Shown one piece after another: positions 1 to 11,100 of a stretch of 64,000 nucleotides of DNA. The stretch's first letter is position 1, and each line of letters starts with the position of its first letter. The notes below the pieces were generated by a model, which had not been told where the DNA came from, made no database searches, and saw only the letters and a program-made list of their open reading frames with translations. The translations under genes were made by a program, and so were the position numbers. The stretch comes from Ustilago trichophora (Eukaryota > Basidiomycota > Ustilaginomycetes > Ustilaginales > Ustilaginaceae): the NCBI GenBank assembly GCA_900323505.1, contig OOIN01000024.1:1-64000 (forward strand), written 5' to 3'.

Positions 1-162
1 TAACCCTAACCCTAACCCTAACCCTAACCCTAACCCTAACCCTAACCCTAACCCTAACCCTAACCCTAACCCTAACCCTAACCCTAACCCTAACCCTAAC
101 CCTAACCCTAACCCTAACCCTAACCCTAACCCTAACCCTAACCCTAACCCCAACCCTAACCC
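1..162. repeat. Telomere repeat array (CCCTAA/TTAGGG)n
   Basis: The first ~162 bases are an almost perfect head-to-tail CCCTAA array, C-rich strand 5' to 3' at the left edge, as expected for a left chromosome end. One variant unit (CCCCAA, TTGGGG on the other strand) lies near 147-152. The array passes without spacer into unique sequence at about 163-170 (CCCTGACCTG). TTAGGG is the usual telomere unit of basidiomycetes. The array is short, so the contig may not reach the physical end. Confidence 0.98.
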
Positions 163-798
163 TGACCTGAAGGTATCACAGAGACCAGAGTGGCCATTCT
201 TGATGATGGGGAGAACAAACTTGCGGGTGAACTCTTTGAACCAGATGCAGAACTCCGCCACAGCTTGCCTGCCTTCCTCCCTGCCTGGCTGCTGAGTCTC
301 TTCCAATAGAGTCAAGCTGACCATCATCTTGTCGTACCAGATGCCAAAGTGGTAGTGTGGAAAGTGCTGCTGCTGATCCACTGTCTGCCGAGTGTCTGCC
401 TTGTGTTTCTTGCACTTGGCTGTCTCCATGACCTTGCGGAACAAGGTGGCACCTTTGCTATAGCTCTTGGTCATGCTGGAGGCAGCAGACTCAGTGGCCG
501 GACAGAAGCGCTGGAGGAAGACATTCCCGGTCTTGCTGTCCTGGAGGCTGATGTTGTGGGTGTAGACTGTGTTCTTGCAGTCATCAAAAGAGGTGATGGC
601 CTGGCCGGTGATGATGGGCAAGGTCCAAGAGCACTTTGCCTGCCGATCCTTCTCCATTACCTTGTACTGTTTGTCAAGGGTGTACGTCTTGGCATTGATG
701 GACGCAAGGCTGTACTGCAGCCTCTTGATGCGCTTCTGATCTGCTTGAGAAGTGCCGCCAGGTACAGGTATGTATGTCATTGTGGTGTGATGTACCAT
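163..798 (-). CDS. Unrecognised subtelomeric protein, 3' end cut off by the telomere
   Basis: Read on the minus strand, an ATG at 798 (or in-frame ATG at 780) opens a frame with no stop down to position 1. About 210 residues of ordinary-looking sequence are followed by Leu-Gly repeats where the frame reads TTA GGG. The unique part is rich in Lys and Gln, has scattered Cys (motifs DKQYKVMEKDRQAKCSW, QRFCPATES, ETAKCKKHKAD) and ends KFVLPIIKNGHSGLC before the junction. I recognise no family. The simplest reading is a larger gene broken here and healed by telomere addition, which would make this a truncated relic. It could also be expressed with a Leu-Gly tail, or be an accidental open frame. 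The 36-bp repeats lie just upstream of its start. Confidence 0.5.
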
Positions 799-812
799 GG
801 GAAGTGTGATCC

Positions 813-1064
813 AACTCAAAGAGACGTGTCCAGTTTGGATTTTGATCCATCTCTTTGAGACATGTCCAGTTTGGATTTTGATCCATCTCTTTGAGACGTG
901 TCCAGTTTGGATTTTGATCCGTCTCTTTGAGACGGACTGATTTTGAATTTTCATCCATCTCTTTGAGACTGACTGATTCTTGGAATTTGCGCGTCTCTTT
1001 GAGATGGACCAATTTCTGAAATTTGCGCGTCTCTTTGAGATGGACTCATTCAACCTCATTGACG
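813..1064. repeat. 36-bp minisatellite, seven units
   Basis: Units begin at 813, 849, 885, 921, 957, 993 and 1029 at an exact 36-bp spacing. Each starts with a core like (A/G)TCTCTTTGAGA(C/T) followed by a 23-bp arm; the first arms contain GTCCAGTTTGGATTTTG and the later ones diverge. The core arms CTC/GAG form a small inverted repeat, and in the first unit the centre is flipped (CTCAAAGAG). Since 36 is a multiple of 3, the minus strand stays open as a 12-residue repeat (LKEMDQNPNWT-like) across most of the array. It lies between the truncated gene and the 3' end of the helicase gene. Confidence 0.9.
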
Positions 1065-1150
1065 CGTCAGGCCTCCACTTTGTCTGCATTTTCACAGACT
1101 CTGGAAATGCAATTAATGATTTATTTTGAGAAACATGCAAAGTCTTCTAT

Positions 1151-4100
1151 CTACATAGCCGCTGCTTCTACAGCCGCTGCAAACATGGCAAATGCCAGAA
1201 GCATACTCTCACCTTTGTAGGTCACGGCTGTACCTAGCTCACCTTGTACCACTACCGCATGTGGGTCCATCTGATCCAAGCCAATCAACCGCAGCACATT
1301 GGCAGTGTGCTCTCTGCATCTGAGCACTGCCGCAACTACGGGCAGCACAATGTCAGCATACCTGCGTGAGCATGCTGTAGAATTGGTTGAGCTGGTGTTG
1401 GCGCAAATGTTGATGGGAACCAGACATGCGTAACAAGCAATGTGCTTTGCTTTCTGCATGCGGCGCTTGAGGCCGCCAATGTAGGTTGCATTGATGCGTG
1501 GCTCTGATTGTGGCAACTTGTCCTTGATTTGCGGCCAGCAGTTGCAGTTGCTGAAAGAGTGTCGGATTCCATGTTGTCCAGAGCATGTGTGCTGGTTGCG
1601 GAAGAGGTAACACAAAGAGCACACACCGGCAAGGCTCTGCAGTAGCGATCTGCTGCTTGATGTGTCAATGTCAATGTGCACAGGTGGATGTGCCGGTGAT
1701 GGACTTAGGCTGAATGCAAATGGCGGAGGCGTAAAACTGAGAACCGGCAATGCTGGCTGAAGCTGGTTTTGAGCAGTGGAGGATAATATCTGGTTTGGCG
1801 CTCCTCTGCTTGCTGAGTGCTGATGGTTCAGGTCTAGAGCTGCCGTAAAACCTTGATGCCGCCGCTGACGTGGTGTAGGTGAATCCAAGGCCGTGGTGCT
1901 GACTTGCAACCGCCTACTGCTGCTGTTTGCAGCTTGGAGTTGACCAGCAGTCTGGGTCTTGCCATTCTGCTGCCGCTCACGCTTGTCAGACTCTGGCGGT
2001 GACTCCAAGCCAATGATCTTCTTTGGCGGTGTGACTGGTCCTTCCACACGCTGCTGGCAGAGGTCGCACAGCGCAAAGTCTGGCTGGCTGAGGCAAGTCA
2101 CCGGCATTCCGTCCAGATAGCGTGAGATGGCCAGACGCCGGCAAGTACGCTCCTCTATGTAGAGCTGCACCTGTGCTTCACGTGTTTGGACTCTGGTGGC
2201 CAACAGCACCGCTGATGCTCCACTGCCACTACGTCCAGCGCGTCCTGACTCTTGCACGTAACTGACCATGTCCCATGTATCACCGCAATGGACCACCAGA
2301 CTGACATGTTGCGGATTGATGCCTGTGCCGATAGCTGTTGTTCCAACAATGACGCGTTTGCCAGTGTTGGTCTCTGTGGCAGAACACCGCAACCATGTTG
2401 AAACCGTTCTCTGCTTCTGCTCCTCTGGCATGTCTGCGATCACGCAAGTGCAATTGAGATCCTCCGCTGTGGTTTGTGCTGCAGTGGTGGACTTGCAGAA
2501 GATCATCACTGCACCGGCAGGGTGAGCTTCAAGGAGACGCTTGATTTGGAATGGCATTTCCACACTTGATGTAAGTTGCTGGACCTTGTAGGAGATGTTT
2601 TTGCGGTTGGTGGCCGCCCTGATCATGCCAGTACCATCTTGCGGGAGACAGAGTGTGGTCTTGAAGGTGGGAACCAGAGTTGGTGGCAGCGTAGCCGTAA
2701 GGAAGTACTGCTGCACCCGCACAGCAGAGATGAGTGCCTTGATCTTCTCCATTGCCGGACGGAAGGTGTTTTGAGTTACGCAGACATGGCACTCATCAAA
2801 GAAGATGGCTGCCAACCGCTTCTGCTGATCCAACTCTTGCGCCCAGTTGGCAAATGCTTGACTGTAGCAGTTCTCTGCTGCAACAAAGACCAGCTGACTG
2901 CCCTCTACTCTGTCTGCACTCCGGTAGCCTGTCCACTTGCTTGCCACAATTCCAACCCACTGACACTGCTCCATCAGATCATCTGTGAGTGCAATGAATG
3001 GCACCACCACAATAATGACAGAGGCTGGCGGCAGCCAATGCAGCGGTGCCATGAAAAGTGCAGACTTGCCGGACCCAGTGGCCATGACAATGATCAGTGG
3101 TGTCTCCTTGGCATAGATGGCATTGAGCGCATAGGCCTGCTCCAGTGTCTTGGTGCGGTGGCTGCCGGTCACCTTGAAGAGTGCATTGCTGACTGGTTCT
3201 GCTAGCACAGCAGAGCGTGAAATGGGGGCAGCAGGCACCGCACTTGTAGCGCTTGGTGGAGCAACTTCAATTGGATGCTCCAGCCTTTGCTTGACACACC
3301 GCATGTCCTCCTGCAAAGCATCCAGCTGCCGCTTCAGTGAAGATACTGCCTTGCAGTCATCTCCTGCTGCCTTTCCTGCCATGAGGTGGTCATATGGCTT
3401 GACGTCCTCTTCAAAGCGGGATGGCATACCCCAGAATGCATGCCACCGCTCTGACACTTCCAACATGACATCCATGCTCTCTTGCGTGAGCTGATGCAGC
3501 ATGCTTGCATCCAGGCCATAGTGCTGCTCTGCAGTCCGTGTTGAATGTCCAGCTTGAAGATCGTGAGCGCTGTCCAACACCTCTTCTGCAGTCATGGACC
3601 TCGGACGGATGAGCTTGCGGTCAATGCTCACTGCCAGTTGCCGCCAAGTGCGCATGTTGAGGCCAGCCGTGATAGAGCTGATGTGCTCCTGGCAGAGTGC
3701 TTGCAGCATCTTGGTGACGGCATTTGTCTCCCATGCATTGCCGTGATGGTCCACCAAGAGCATAGAGCTGGCCGCACGGGGCTGCAGCACTGCATTATGT
3801 AGGAGATGGACAAACGGCACCACCTGAGCTACGTAAAAGACCACCATGCATCCCACTGGGTATGGCAGGAAGCGTGGAATCACCTTTTGACGTCCAGTGC
3901 CTTTCTTGCTGGGCAGAGCGGTGAAGACACTGCCATCATGCACAAAGAGGTTGCGTGGACCAACAAGCGTGTTGGTGTGCTGCAATTGGAGCAGCTCTGT
4001 ACCTCTTGCAGGCAGACCGCTACCAAGCTCAATGAGCACCGCAAGCAGCTTGGTGAATTCCTTGTGCATGCTGAAGTACGCATTGGCAGCATCTGCATCG

Positions 4101-6140
4101 AACTCCAACTCATCAGAGTATGGATCCATGAGGGGTTGCGCAGCAGGTACGTTACCAGCAGCAGCACGGCAGAGAACACTGCTGATGCTCTGCAGCTCCG
4201 GAGAAGCGGCCACAAAGCTGAAGTCTGGTTGCATGTTGCGGTGATCATCCAGAATGTGCTTCAGGTTGAGCGCAAGTGATGCATCCTCTGGCAAAAGGCA
4301 GAGCTGACGTAGCAAAGCTTCTGCCCGCTTTTGCGCACCATGCATCAGAGCTTGGAGACGGTCCACTTGGATGGTCTCTGTTCCAAACTTGACGCTCTTG
4401 AGATCTTGCTGCCAGGAAAAGTGGAAGTTGGTGCCATCATCTTGCGCAAGTACTGTGCCATACCGGTGAAGGGATTGTAGGTATGAGCTGGCGGAGCTGC
4501 TGGTGCTGTACAGATAGCGCTTCATCTGTAGATCAACCTCGGCAGCAATCTCCTCAGCAGAGCGCTCAATGAGCACACCATCTTCTGGATCCAACAGCCA
4601 CTGCCAGAGCACTGCACGGCAGCAGAACTCCAAGCTGGCAATGATGGACGTAGCGGCATTGACGGGAATGGGAGTGCCATCTGCGCTGACGCAGAGGTGG
4701 AGGAACAGCCGTACCAAAGCAAGCTTGTCATTCTCACCATACACCTCTGGCTGTTGCGTGACCAAGAGGTGAGAGAGTTGGAGGAGGAGCGGCACTGCCT
4801 TGCTTGCCAGATCTTCATCAGTGAGCGGATCAATGTCTGCATCTGCACCGTAGTAAAGATCATGCAGATCTTGCAGTACAGAGTCCAGGTGTGCGCTGAG
4901 ACCAAGATGCTCAGTCTGGTCACTGTCACCGTAATAACCAAAAGAGACACCGTCAAAGACCGCATGGATAAGCAGAGCAAGTAAAAAGGCCCACATGTCC
5001 GCACGTTTCTTGACTGTTGGTAGGCTGAGGTTGTACGGCTGGCTTGGTTCAGGACTGTAGGCACGGAAAGTCTGTTGCACCTGCCTGCCAGTCTTGAGGA
5101 AAGCCATCATCCATGTTGCGGCTGCTTGCTGTGTCATGACCAATACCCAATGGACAAAGTCTATATGAGCACCAGGCCACACCTTTTTTGACTTGCTGAG
5201 TGCGCCGATGGCCACAATAGGCTTGCCAGCCCAGTACGCATGCCAACCCAGCTGCTTGGCCCAAGGACCAATGTTGCCGCTGGCAGATTCAGGCTGAATG
5301 CCTGGCTTGAGCAGGTCTGCTTCACGGAGGCAATCTTCATTCTTCTTGAGGAAGGCATCCACCTTTGTCTTGATATTGGCGCTGATGGTGCTGGCATCCA
5401 GAGCGGTGGTGAGAATGGCAGGAGGCGGTGTGGGATCCAGATCTTGATTGCGGACGTGAAGGTAGCGGATCTTCTTGCCGCACTTGTGCAACTTCTGCAT
5501 GGGAACAGGATGGGTGTATGATGCTCTGCCTTTAGCATCAGGATGCCCACGCAGATGCTCGTAGAAAGCAGACTTGGCTTGGACGGCATAGGAGCACAAG
5601 TTGCAGCGGTAGCCTTGGAAGAGCTCACCCAGCTCAGGAATCATGCGCTCTGGCAGAAGATCCTTGTTGATGCAGACCGTGCCAGGAGACGGTACATCCA
5701 GTTCATCAAGGAGGCTACGCAGCATATCCTTGGCAGACCCAACCAGCGGCTTCTTGTGGACCTTCTTGATGTGAGCCGTGACGTGCTTGAAGTCTGGGAT
5801 GAGCGGCAATTGAGGACAACAGCTGTCCAGGGTGCAGAGCAGGATGCAGGGATGGTCCACCAAGCGTAAGTTGAAGCGTGCCAGCTGAGCGGTGTGCTGA
5901 GGATCCACTGGAGTGGAAATGGTGGTTTCTTGATTTGCGGCTTGGTTGGCAGCAGGGAGAGCGTGACTGAATTCAAAAAATGCAAATAGTGATGTCAGCT
6001 GCTGATCATTGATGATGTGTGGTGATGATTGCCCAAACATACCTGTCCGTATCACTGACTGCGTCCATTGTGTTGATGCCTGCATCAACAAGTTCAGCAG
6101 CAAGTATGCTGTCATCAGGATGGAAAGATTGCTGAGACAT
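1151..6140 (-). CDS. Telomere-linked helicase: OrsD-like zinc domain, tyrosine-recombinase-like core and RecQ-type helicase
   Basis: Proposed exons run 6140-6043 and 5966-1151 with a 76-bp GT-AG intron (donor GTATGT, acceptor TTCAG), giving about 1637 residues. This model gives a polar N-terminus starting MSQQSFHPDD; the unspliced frame has only a late or non-ATG start. Residues ~70-185 show paired C..C...H..H motifs (CTLDSCC, HIKKVH, CNLCSYAV, HLRGH) like the fungal OrsD/DUF3505 domain. Residues ~680-850 look like a tyrosine recombinase: GLPARGTELLQL (box I), MRTWRQLAVS, then AGHSTRTAEQHYG (H...Y). Residues ~990-1290 are an SF2/RecQ helicase: Walker A ATGSGKS, DECH box, LTATLPP, and motif VI QESGRAGR. 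A Cys-rich tail follows. It resembles the RecQ-like genes known at Ustilago chromosome ends. Helicase identity is certain; the recombinase part is inferred from motifs. Confidence 0.85.
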
Positions 6141-8134
6141 GGTTGAAGAATTTGCTGGCGGTGGATAAAAGTGGTAGAGTACGGTAGAGAGAAGCTGGAA
6201 TGGATTGTTGGATTGATGAGCAATGACGGTCAGCAACGGTCAGAAAGGCACAGTATATATGCTTCAGAGGAGACAAGCAGCGCACATAGCAAGCACAGTC
6301 AGATGTACACTGTCAAGGATTCCAGCAAGCGTAACGGGTTACAGCAACAGCCACTTGAAGCACACAATGTGTCCAAGAGGGAAACGTACAAAGGTAAGAT
6401 GGTTTCACTTGCGCTCACACTCACGCAGACACACACCGTAAAGCAATCAAGACAAGAAAGGATAGTGCAGAGCTGTGAGCGGTGTGGAAAATTTTGTTTC
6501 AGTGACGGACAGACAAAGCTGTGTGGTGAGCAACAAGCAGACAAAGATGTGTGGTGTGTGACGGACAACAGACAACGGACAACAGACAAAGGTGTACAGC
6601 GTGTGAAGGACAGACAAGCATGTGGGTGCATGGCGGACAAAGGACAAGTACGTCAAAGTCAAGCTGTGAGAAAATCTGTCTGTCAAACACAAAGCTCACT
6701 CAAAGCAAAGGTCCGCACTTGGGAGCATCTGAGTTAGCTTTGTTGGTTCCAGCCGTGAGAGTCATTGACTGTTGTCTCAACATTGTCCTTCACACGCTTC
6801 CAGACAAAGGAGCCATGACTTGACGGACCAGCTGCTGTTCAGAGTGCTGTTGAAGGATGTACACGCTGCCAAGATGAAATTACTGAAATTTGACGCGTCT
6901 GTCAGTCAGTCAGCGCAGACGCGTCTGTCAGTCAGTCAGCGCAGAGTCAAATTGTGCGCGGTGCAATTAGAATCTGTCTACTCATGCCCAGACACATCAC
7001 GCTCCTTGCTCCAAGGACACATTGCGCTCTCAATTTTGAGGCCAGCATTCTGATCAGATTTTTGGCAGACATATTTTTTGACATTGTCCGTCAGTGTTGA
7101 CATTTGAGCCTTGTCTGTCTGCTGCAGTCCATGGGTACACATTGGTCACCGTCACACATCTGATCACTGCATATGTCTGCAGCACGGGTCACTTCCTCAA
7201 TCATGTCCGCCAGTCAGTCACGTCTGTCACTTCACCAAGTCAGTCAGTCAGTCATGTCTGTCACTCATGCTGTCTGCCAGTCAGTGAAGTGACGGACAGC
7301 TCAGTGAGTCTGCTCCATGAGTAGGCCGCTCAGCCAAAAAAGTTGGATTGGTCTGTCAGGCACTAGAGAAGTGTGGGTGAGCGTGTCTGTCACGCTAGCA
7401 ATTTCCCTGAATTTTGACGCGTCCGTCACCCACCTGTCCGCTGCCCAGCCAAGGAAAAAGAATTTTCCGTTGCGGCACTGCACCAGTGTTTTTTGACGCG
7501 TCCCTCAGGCTGACGGAGCGTGGTCAGGTTGGCCATTTTGGCGGGACGGACTGGTGCTTCTCCTGCGGCTGGCGCACCGCAGCCTAGGGCTAGGGTGGTG
7601 GTGGTGGTGGTGAGATGCAGCGTTGAGCGCACATGCAACCACGCTCACCAAAAGAAATTTCGGCTTTCGGTATACACATGGGCGCTCAGTAGTGAGGTTT
7701 TGGCCGTCCTTTGTCTCACTCAGAATTGCCTCGGCAAGCTCGCTTGTTGCAGGTTTTATGCACATGTGCATGAGCTTGCATATGCAAGTTGAGTCGAGCT
7801 CAATTCGTTGTTTGTCTCACCACAAAATGATAGGAGACTTGTGTCGATCTCTCTCAACCTTTCCGTCGAGCTCACTTCTGTTCGTTTGTACGTAGTTTCT
7901 CTCAATGTAACACACTTTCATGATTTTTATTACAAAGCATGGGTATTTGAGACAAACAAAGCGTGGTCGTCGTCTCATCCTCCATAACTTCTCTTCTCCG
8001 TGATGGTGCATACTCGGCTGGCCCTTTGCATTGATGACACTTCCACACAGGCAAGGCTCCTGGCCTTCACATCCGACTCATACTATCTGACTGGAAAAGG
8101 GTACTACGGGCGCGTCGCTATTACATGAAATAGC
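6141..8134. other. Subtelomeric non-coding region rich in short repeats
   Basis: No convincing gene is present; reading frames here are short, repeat-derived or lack ATG starts. The region holds degenerate GACAGACAAAG/TGTGTGG-type repeats (about 6505-6660), a perfect 26-bp tandem duplication (6892-6943), (CAGT)n runs near 7205-7260, an imperfect inverted repeat (about 7218-7233 against 7285-7299) and a (GTG)n run near 7598-7612. Four TGACGCGTC words lie at 6892, 6918, 7416 and 7495. Part of this must be the helicase promoter and 5' leader. Confidence 0.7.
6892..6943. repeat. 26-bp perfect tandem duplication containing ACGCGT
   Basis: Two identical adjacent copies (6892-6917 and 6918-6943) begin GACGCGTCTG and continue into a CAGT run ending AGCGCA. 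Each carries an ACGCGT hexamer, the core of the MluI cell-cycle box bound by MBF in yeasts. Regulatory meaning is an inference only. Confidence 0.85.
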
Positions 8135-11100
8135 TTAGCTAGATGTTCTGCCACTTCTGCTTTGAGCTTCGATGCTGATCGTGTCGGGTATACACTCCGT
8201 CATGTTCAAATGTCCTGCCTTGACCACAGCGGCTCGGTCGCTGTATCTTGCCAAATGCGAGCCGGCCTCACGAATGTACTCGGTCATGTCATAGCCGTGA
8301 TCGTCGTCCCCTGCTGTGGGGAGCCCAAAGAGGATTGGGATCTTGAGTTTAGCAGAGTCATCGAGTTCCTTCACAAAGGGAAAGGTGGCCGAAGAGTTGC
8401 CTCTGATCACAAGGCGATGGACGTCCTGGAAAGGGTGATTCTCGTGAACTTTGTGGCTCAACGAGACCTCTGCCTGAGGTGCGCGGATGTCGAAAAACAG
8501 TTCCAGTGAGGTAGTCTTGTCACCCGTCACCAACCCAGGAAGCGAGGGGCCGATGGTCGTGGGCGGCTGAGGTCTTGCTGCCCAATTTTTTATTTGAATG
8601 GCAACATACGAGAGCTTGCTTGCCAGGAAAGGCTCGTCTCCGATGGGAGGAGAGTCGGAGTCATGTTCATACACGGGGAAAAGAATGTCCCAACCGCACT
8701 GATTGGAGACTCCTCGCATAGCGGCGTGGCGCATCCATAATTCGCCGAGGATGTTTCGATTGATGCTTGTGCCTGTTTGGACTTGATTGTGCAGCTCAGC
8801 CGTGTGTTTAAAATTGACCCACTGGCGTGAGCACCACAGCCAGCATGGGTCATCAGAGGCCTCATGTTGCCGTTCGGCTCCGACAAGACATGCCAGCCAT
8901 TCGCTCAACTTGATCAGGCCCGTGATGCCTTCGTAGCTCGACCGCCTGAGCACCAGCGACTGATGCCGACGGTTGGCTGCCAAGTCAGCAGCGATGCTGC
9001 AGAGGATGCGCACCCCCTCTTTGCCCTGTAGGCCAACGTTGAGTCCGATCGACGAGTGAGCAGATCCGATCATGTCGATCGCCATCGACCATTTCTCCAA
9101 GACACGCTCTCGAGTACCGCAGCGGAACGACCAAGTTGCGGCTAGGCTCAGTGGAGGTTCGCTGGGGATGGTAGTGGTGATCACGTTGCTGTCCTGACAA
9201 AAGTCACAAAGGAAGCGCAAATGGTGCGAAACTTGTCCACGGAGGTAAGCAAGCCACGACTGATCTCTAGCTAGGATCGAGTGCTCTAGGGCTACTCGTT
9301 GGCTGACCAGGGCGAGGATGTTCTGAAGTGCCTTCGAGTCGGACTTGTGATCCTTGTTGCCAGAGATGCTCGCTGGCCATTCCCATGTGAAGGGTTGGAC
9401 GAGCTTTGCAAAGATGTAGCGTGGTTGGAGGATGTGCTCGGGATGTGTGTAGGGCTTGTCGTTCCACAGAGGGCGTCCAATCCTGGTGATGAGCTTGTTG
9501 ACATCTCGGAGCGTGAAGTTTCCATCGGCAATTTGCTGCCGGATGAAATTGCTGTCCTCTGGGGTGATGTAGACGTCAAGTGGCATGTCAACAAATGGCT
9601 GAGTGAGGCGTGAGATCTCTTTCTTGGTGCGGTGGGTCGAGTCTCTTGCTTCACGTCCGATTATGGGGGCGATACGGCTGTTAGTGTCGACGAGGAGCAG
9701 CCAAGTTCGGTCTGGTTTGGCCGCATGCCAAACCCTTCGTATATGAGGCAGCATCCTTAAAAAAGGCATACACTCATCGAAAGCGAGGAAGAAAAAGGTC
9801 CTTTCCTTGATCGATGACGGTACGAGGCTCTCGAGCTGCAGAAGCGCTGGGCGGAGGTGTTTGTCGAGGGGAACAAGATACTCGCGAGATGTTGCAGTAG
9901 GTGTGTACTCGGCGAGGTATTTTTCAGCTTGGTCGCAGATGCGCTTGAGCATGTCCGCGCGTGTGGTTGGGCCAGCAAGCTTGCCAACGAAGTCCCTGTG
10001 TTGAGAGGGGAAACGTCGTTTCAAAGCGGCTATAGCGGAGGGAGTGGGGTTAGCAAAGTCTTGGCCCCGAACCTTACTGTGAGGACAGATTGGATGCTGC
10101 GGCTGGAACTCAAGTTGTGCAAGAAAGTCAGGCTTGACGTGGATTGCTGTGGCAAGGGCGTGGATGGCCGAGTTCCAGCACTGAGCGACCTGATGCGTAT
10201 CGTTGGTGGCGGACGGCGATGAATTGGTGGGGTGGGTGGCGGCAGGGTCTCCAAGGGATGGAGATAGGGGAGGGCAGCCCGAGATGAGCATGATCTGGCT
10301 CAAGAGGCTATGTAGCTCGTTGCAGTAGGCAGCGAGAAAAAAAACGACGTAGACGTGAACATGATTCTGCTCGAGGATGTCCAGCCCAAGAGGAACGCCA
10401 CCGACATCAACGAAATACTTTTCATAGCACTTGTTGAAGTACTCGAAAACCTTGGTGTCTTGTGGCGGAAACGAGACTGCCACCTTTGGCTCTGAGACTG
10501 CCACCACCGTTGACTCTGGGCGCATGCAAATCAACATGCCGGGATGGGAAGCGCTGAGTGTGACGCAGAGCTTGGTCTTGCCGAAACCAGAGGATTGGAT
10601 GATAGGGAGTACCTTGGCATAGTACATGTCTTGTTCCTCGGACGAAGTTGAGGGTGAGGTGGAGCTGGGCACAGTCGGAGCCGTATTGGAAGCTGCCAGA
10701 CGTCGTTCAAGAGGCGAGGAGGAGGGTGTGGACGTTGAGGCTGGAAGTAAGTCAGCGTCTTGCATTTCCACGTCGTCTGATTCTTCTGCTTGACGGCGTT
10801 CTGCTTGACGGCGGAGTGCAGCAGCATCTCGATGACGCTTATTACCACGTTCGTGACTCTCGAGGTGTGCCACAAGTAGTTCGACAGCGGGACCCCTAAA
10901 GGTGGCGGCGAACGACTGGCGTACTTCTGAATCTGCCTCGTCCTTGTTCAAGATCTCGGGTTCGTTGTGGCTTGACTCAGAATCAGGCGGATCGAATAGA
11001 GCGTCGGAAAAAAGGATCAGCAGCTCGAAATTGTCGAGGGATTTGAGGTATTCAGAGAAGCCATCTTTGTGAGATGAGACGAGTTTACCGATTCGAAGCT

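Noticed and set aside
349..858. 169-codon plus-strand frame next to the telomere
   Set aside because: Antisense to the open minus-strand frame 798-163, which is the more natural protein in composition; the plus frame also extends into the 36-bp repeat.
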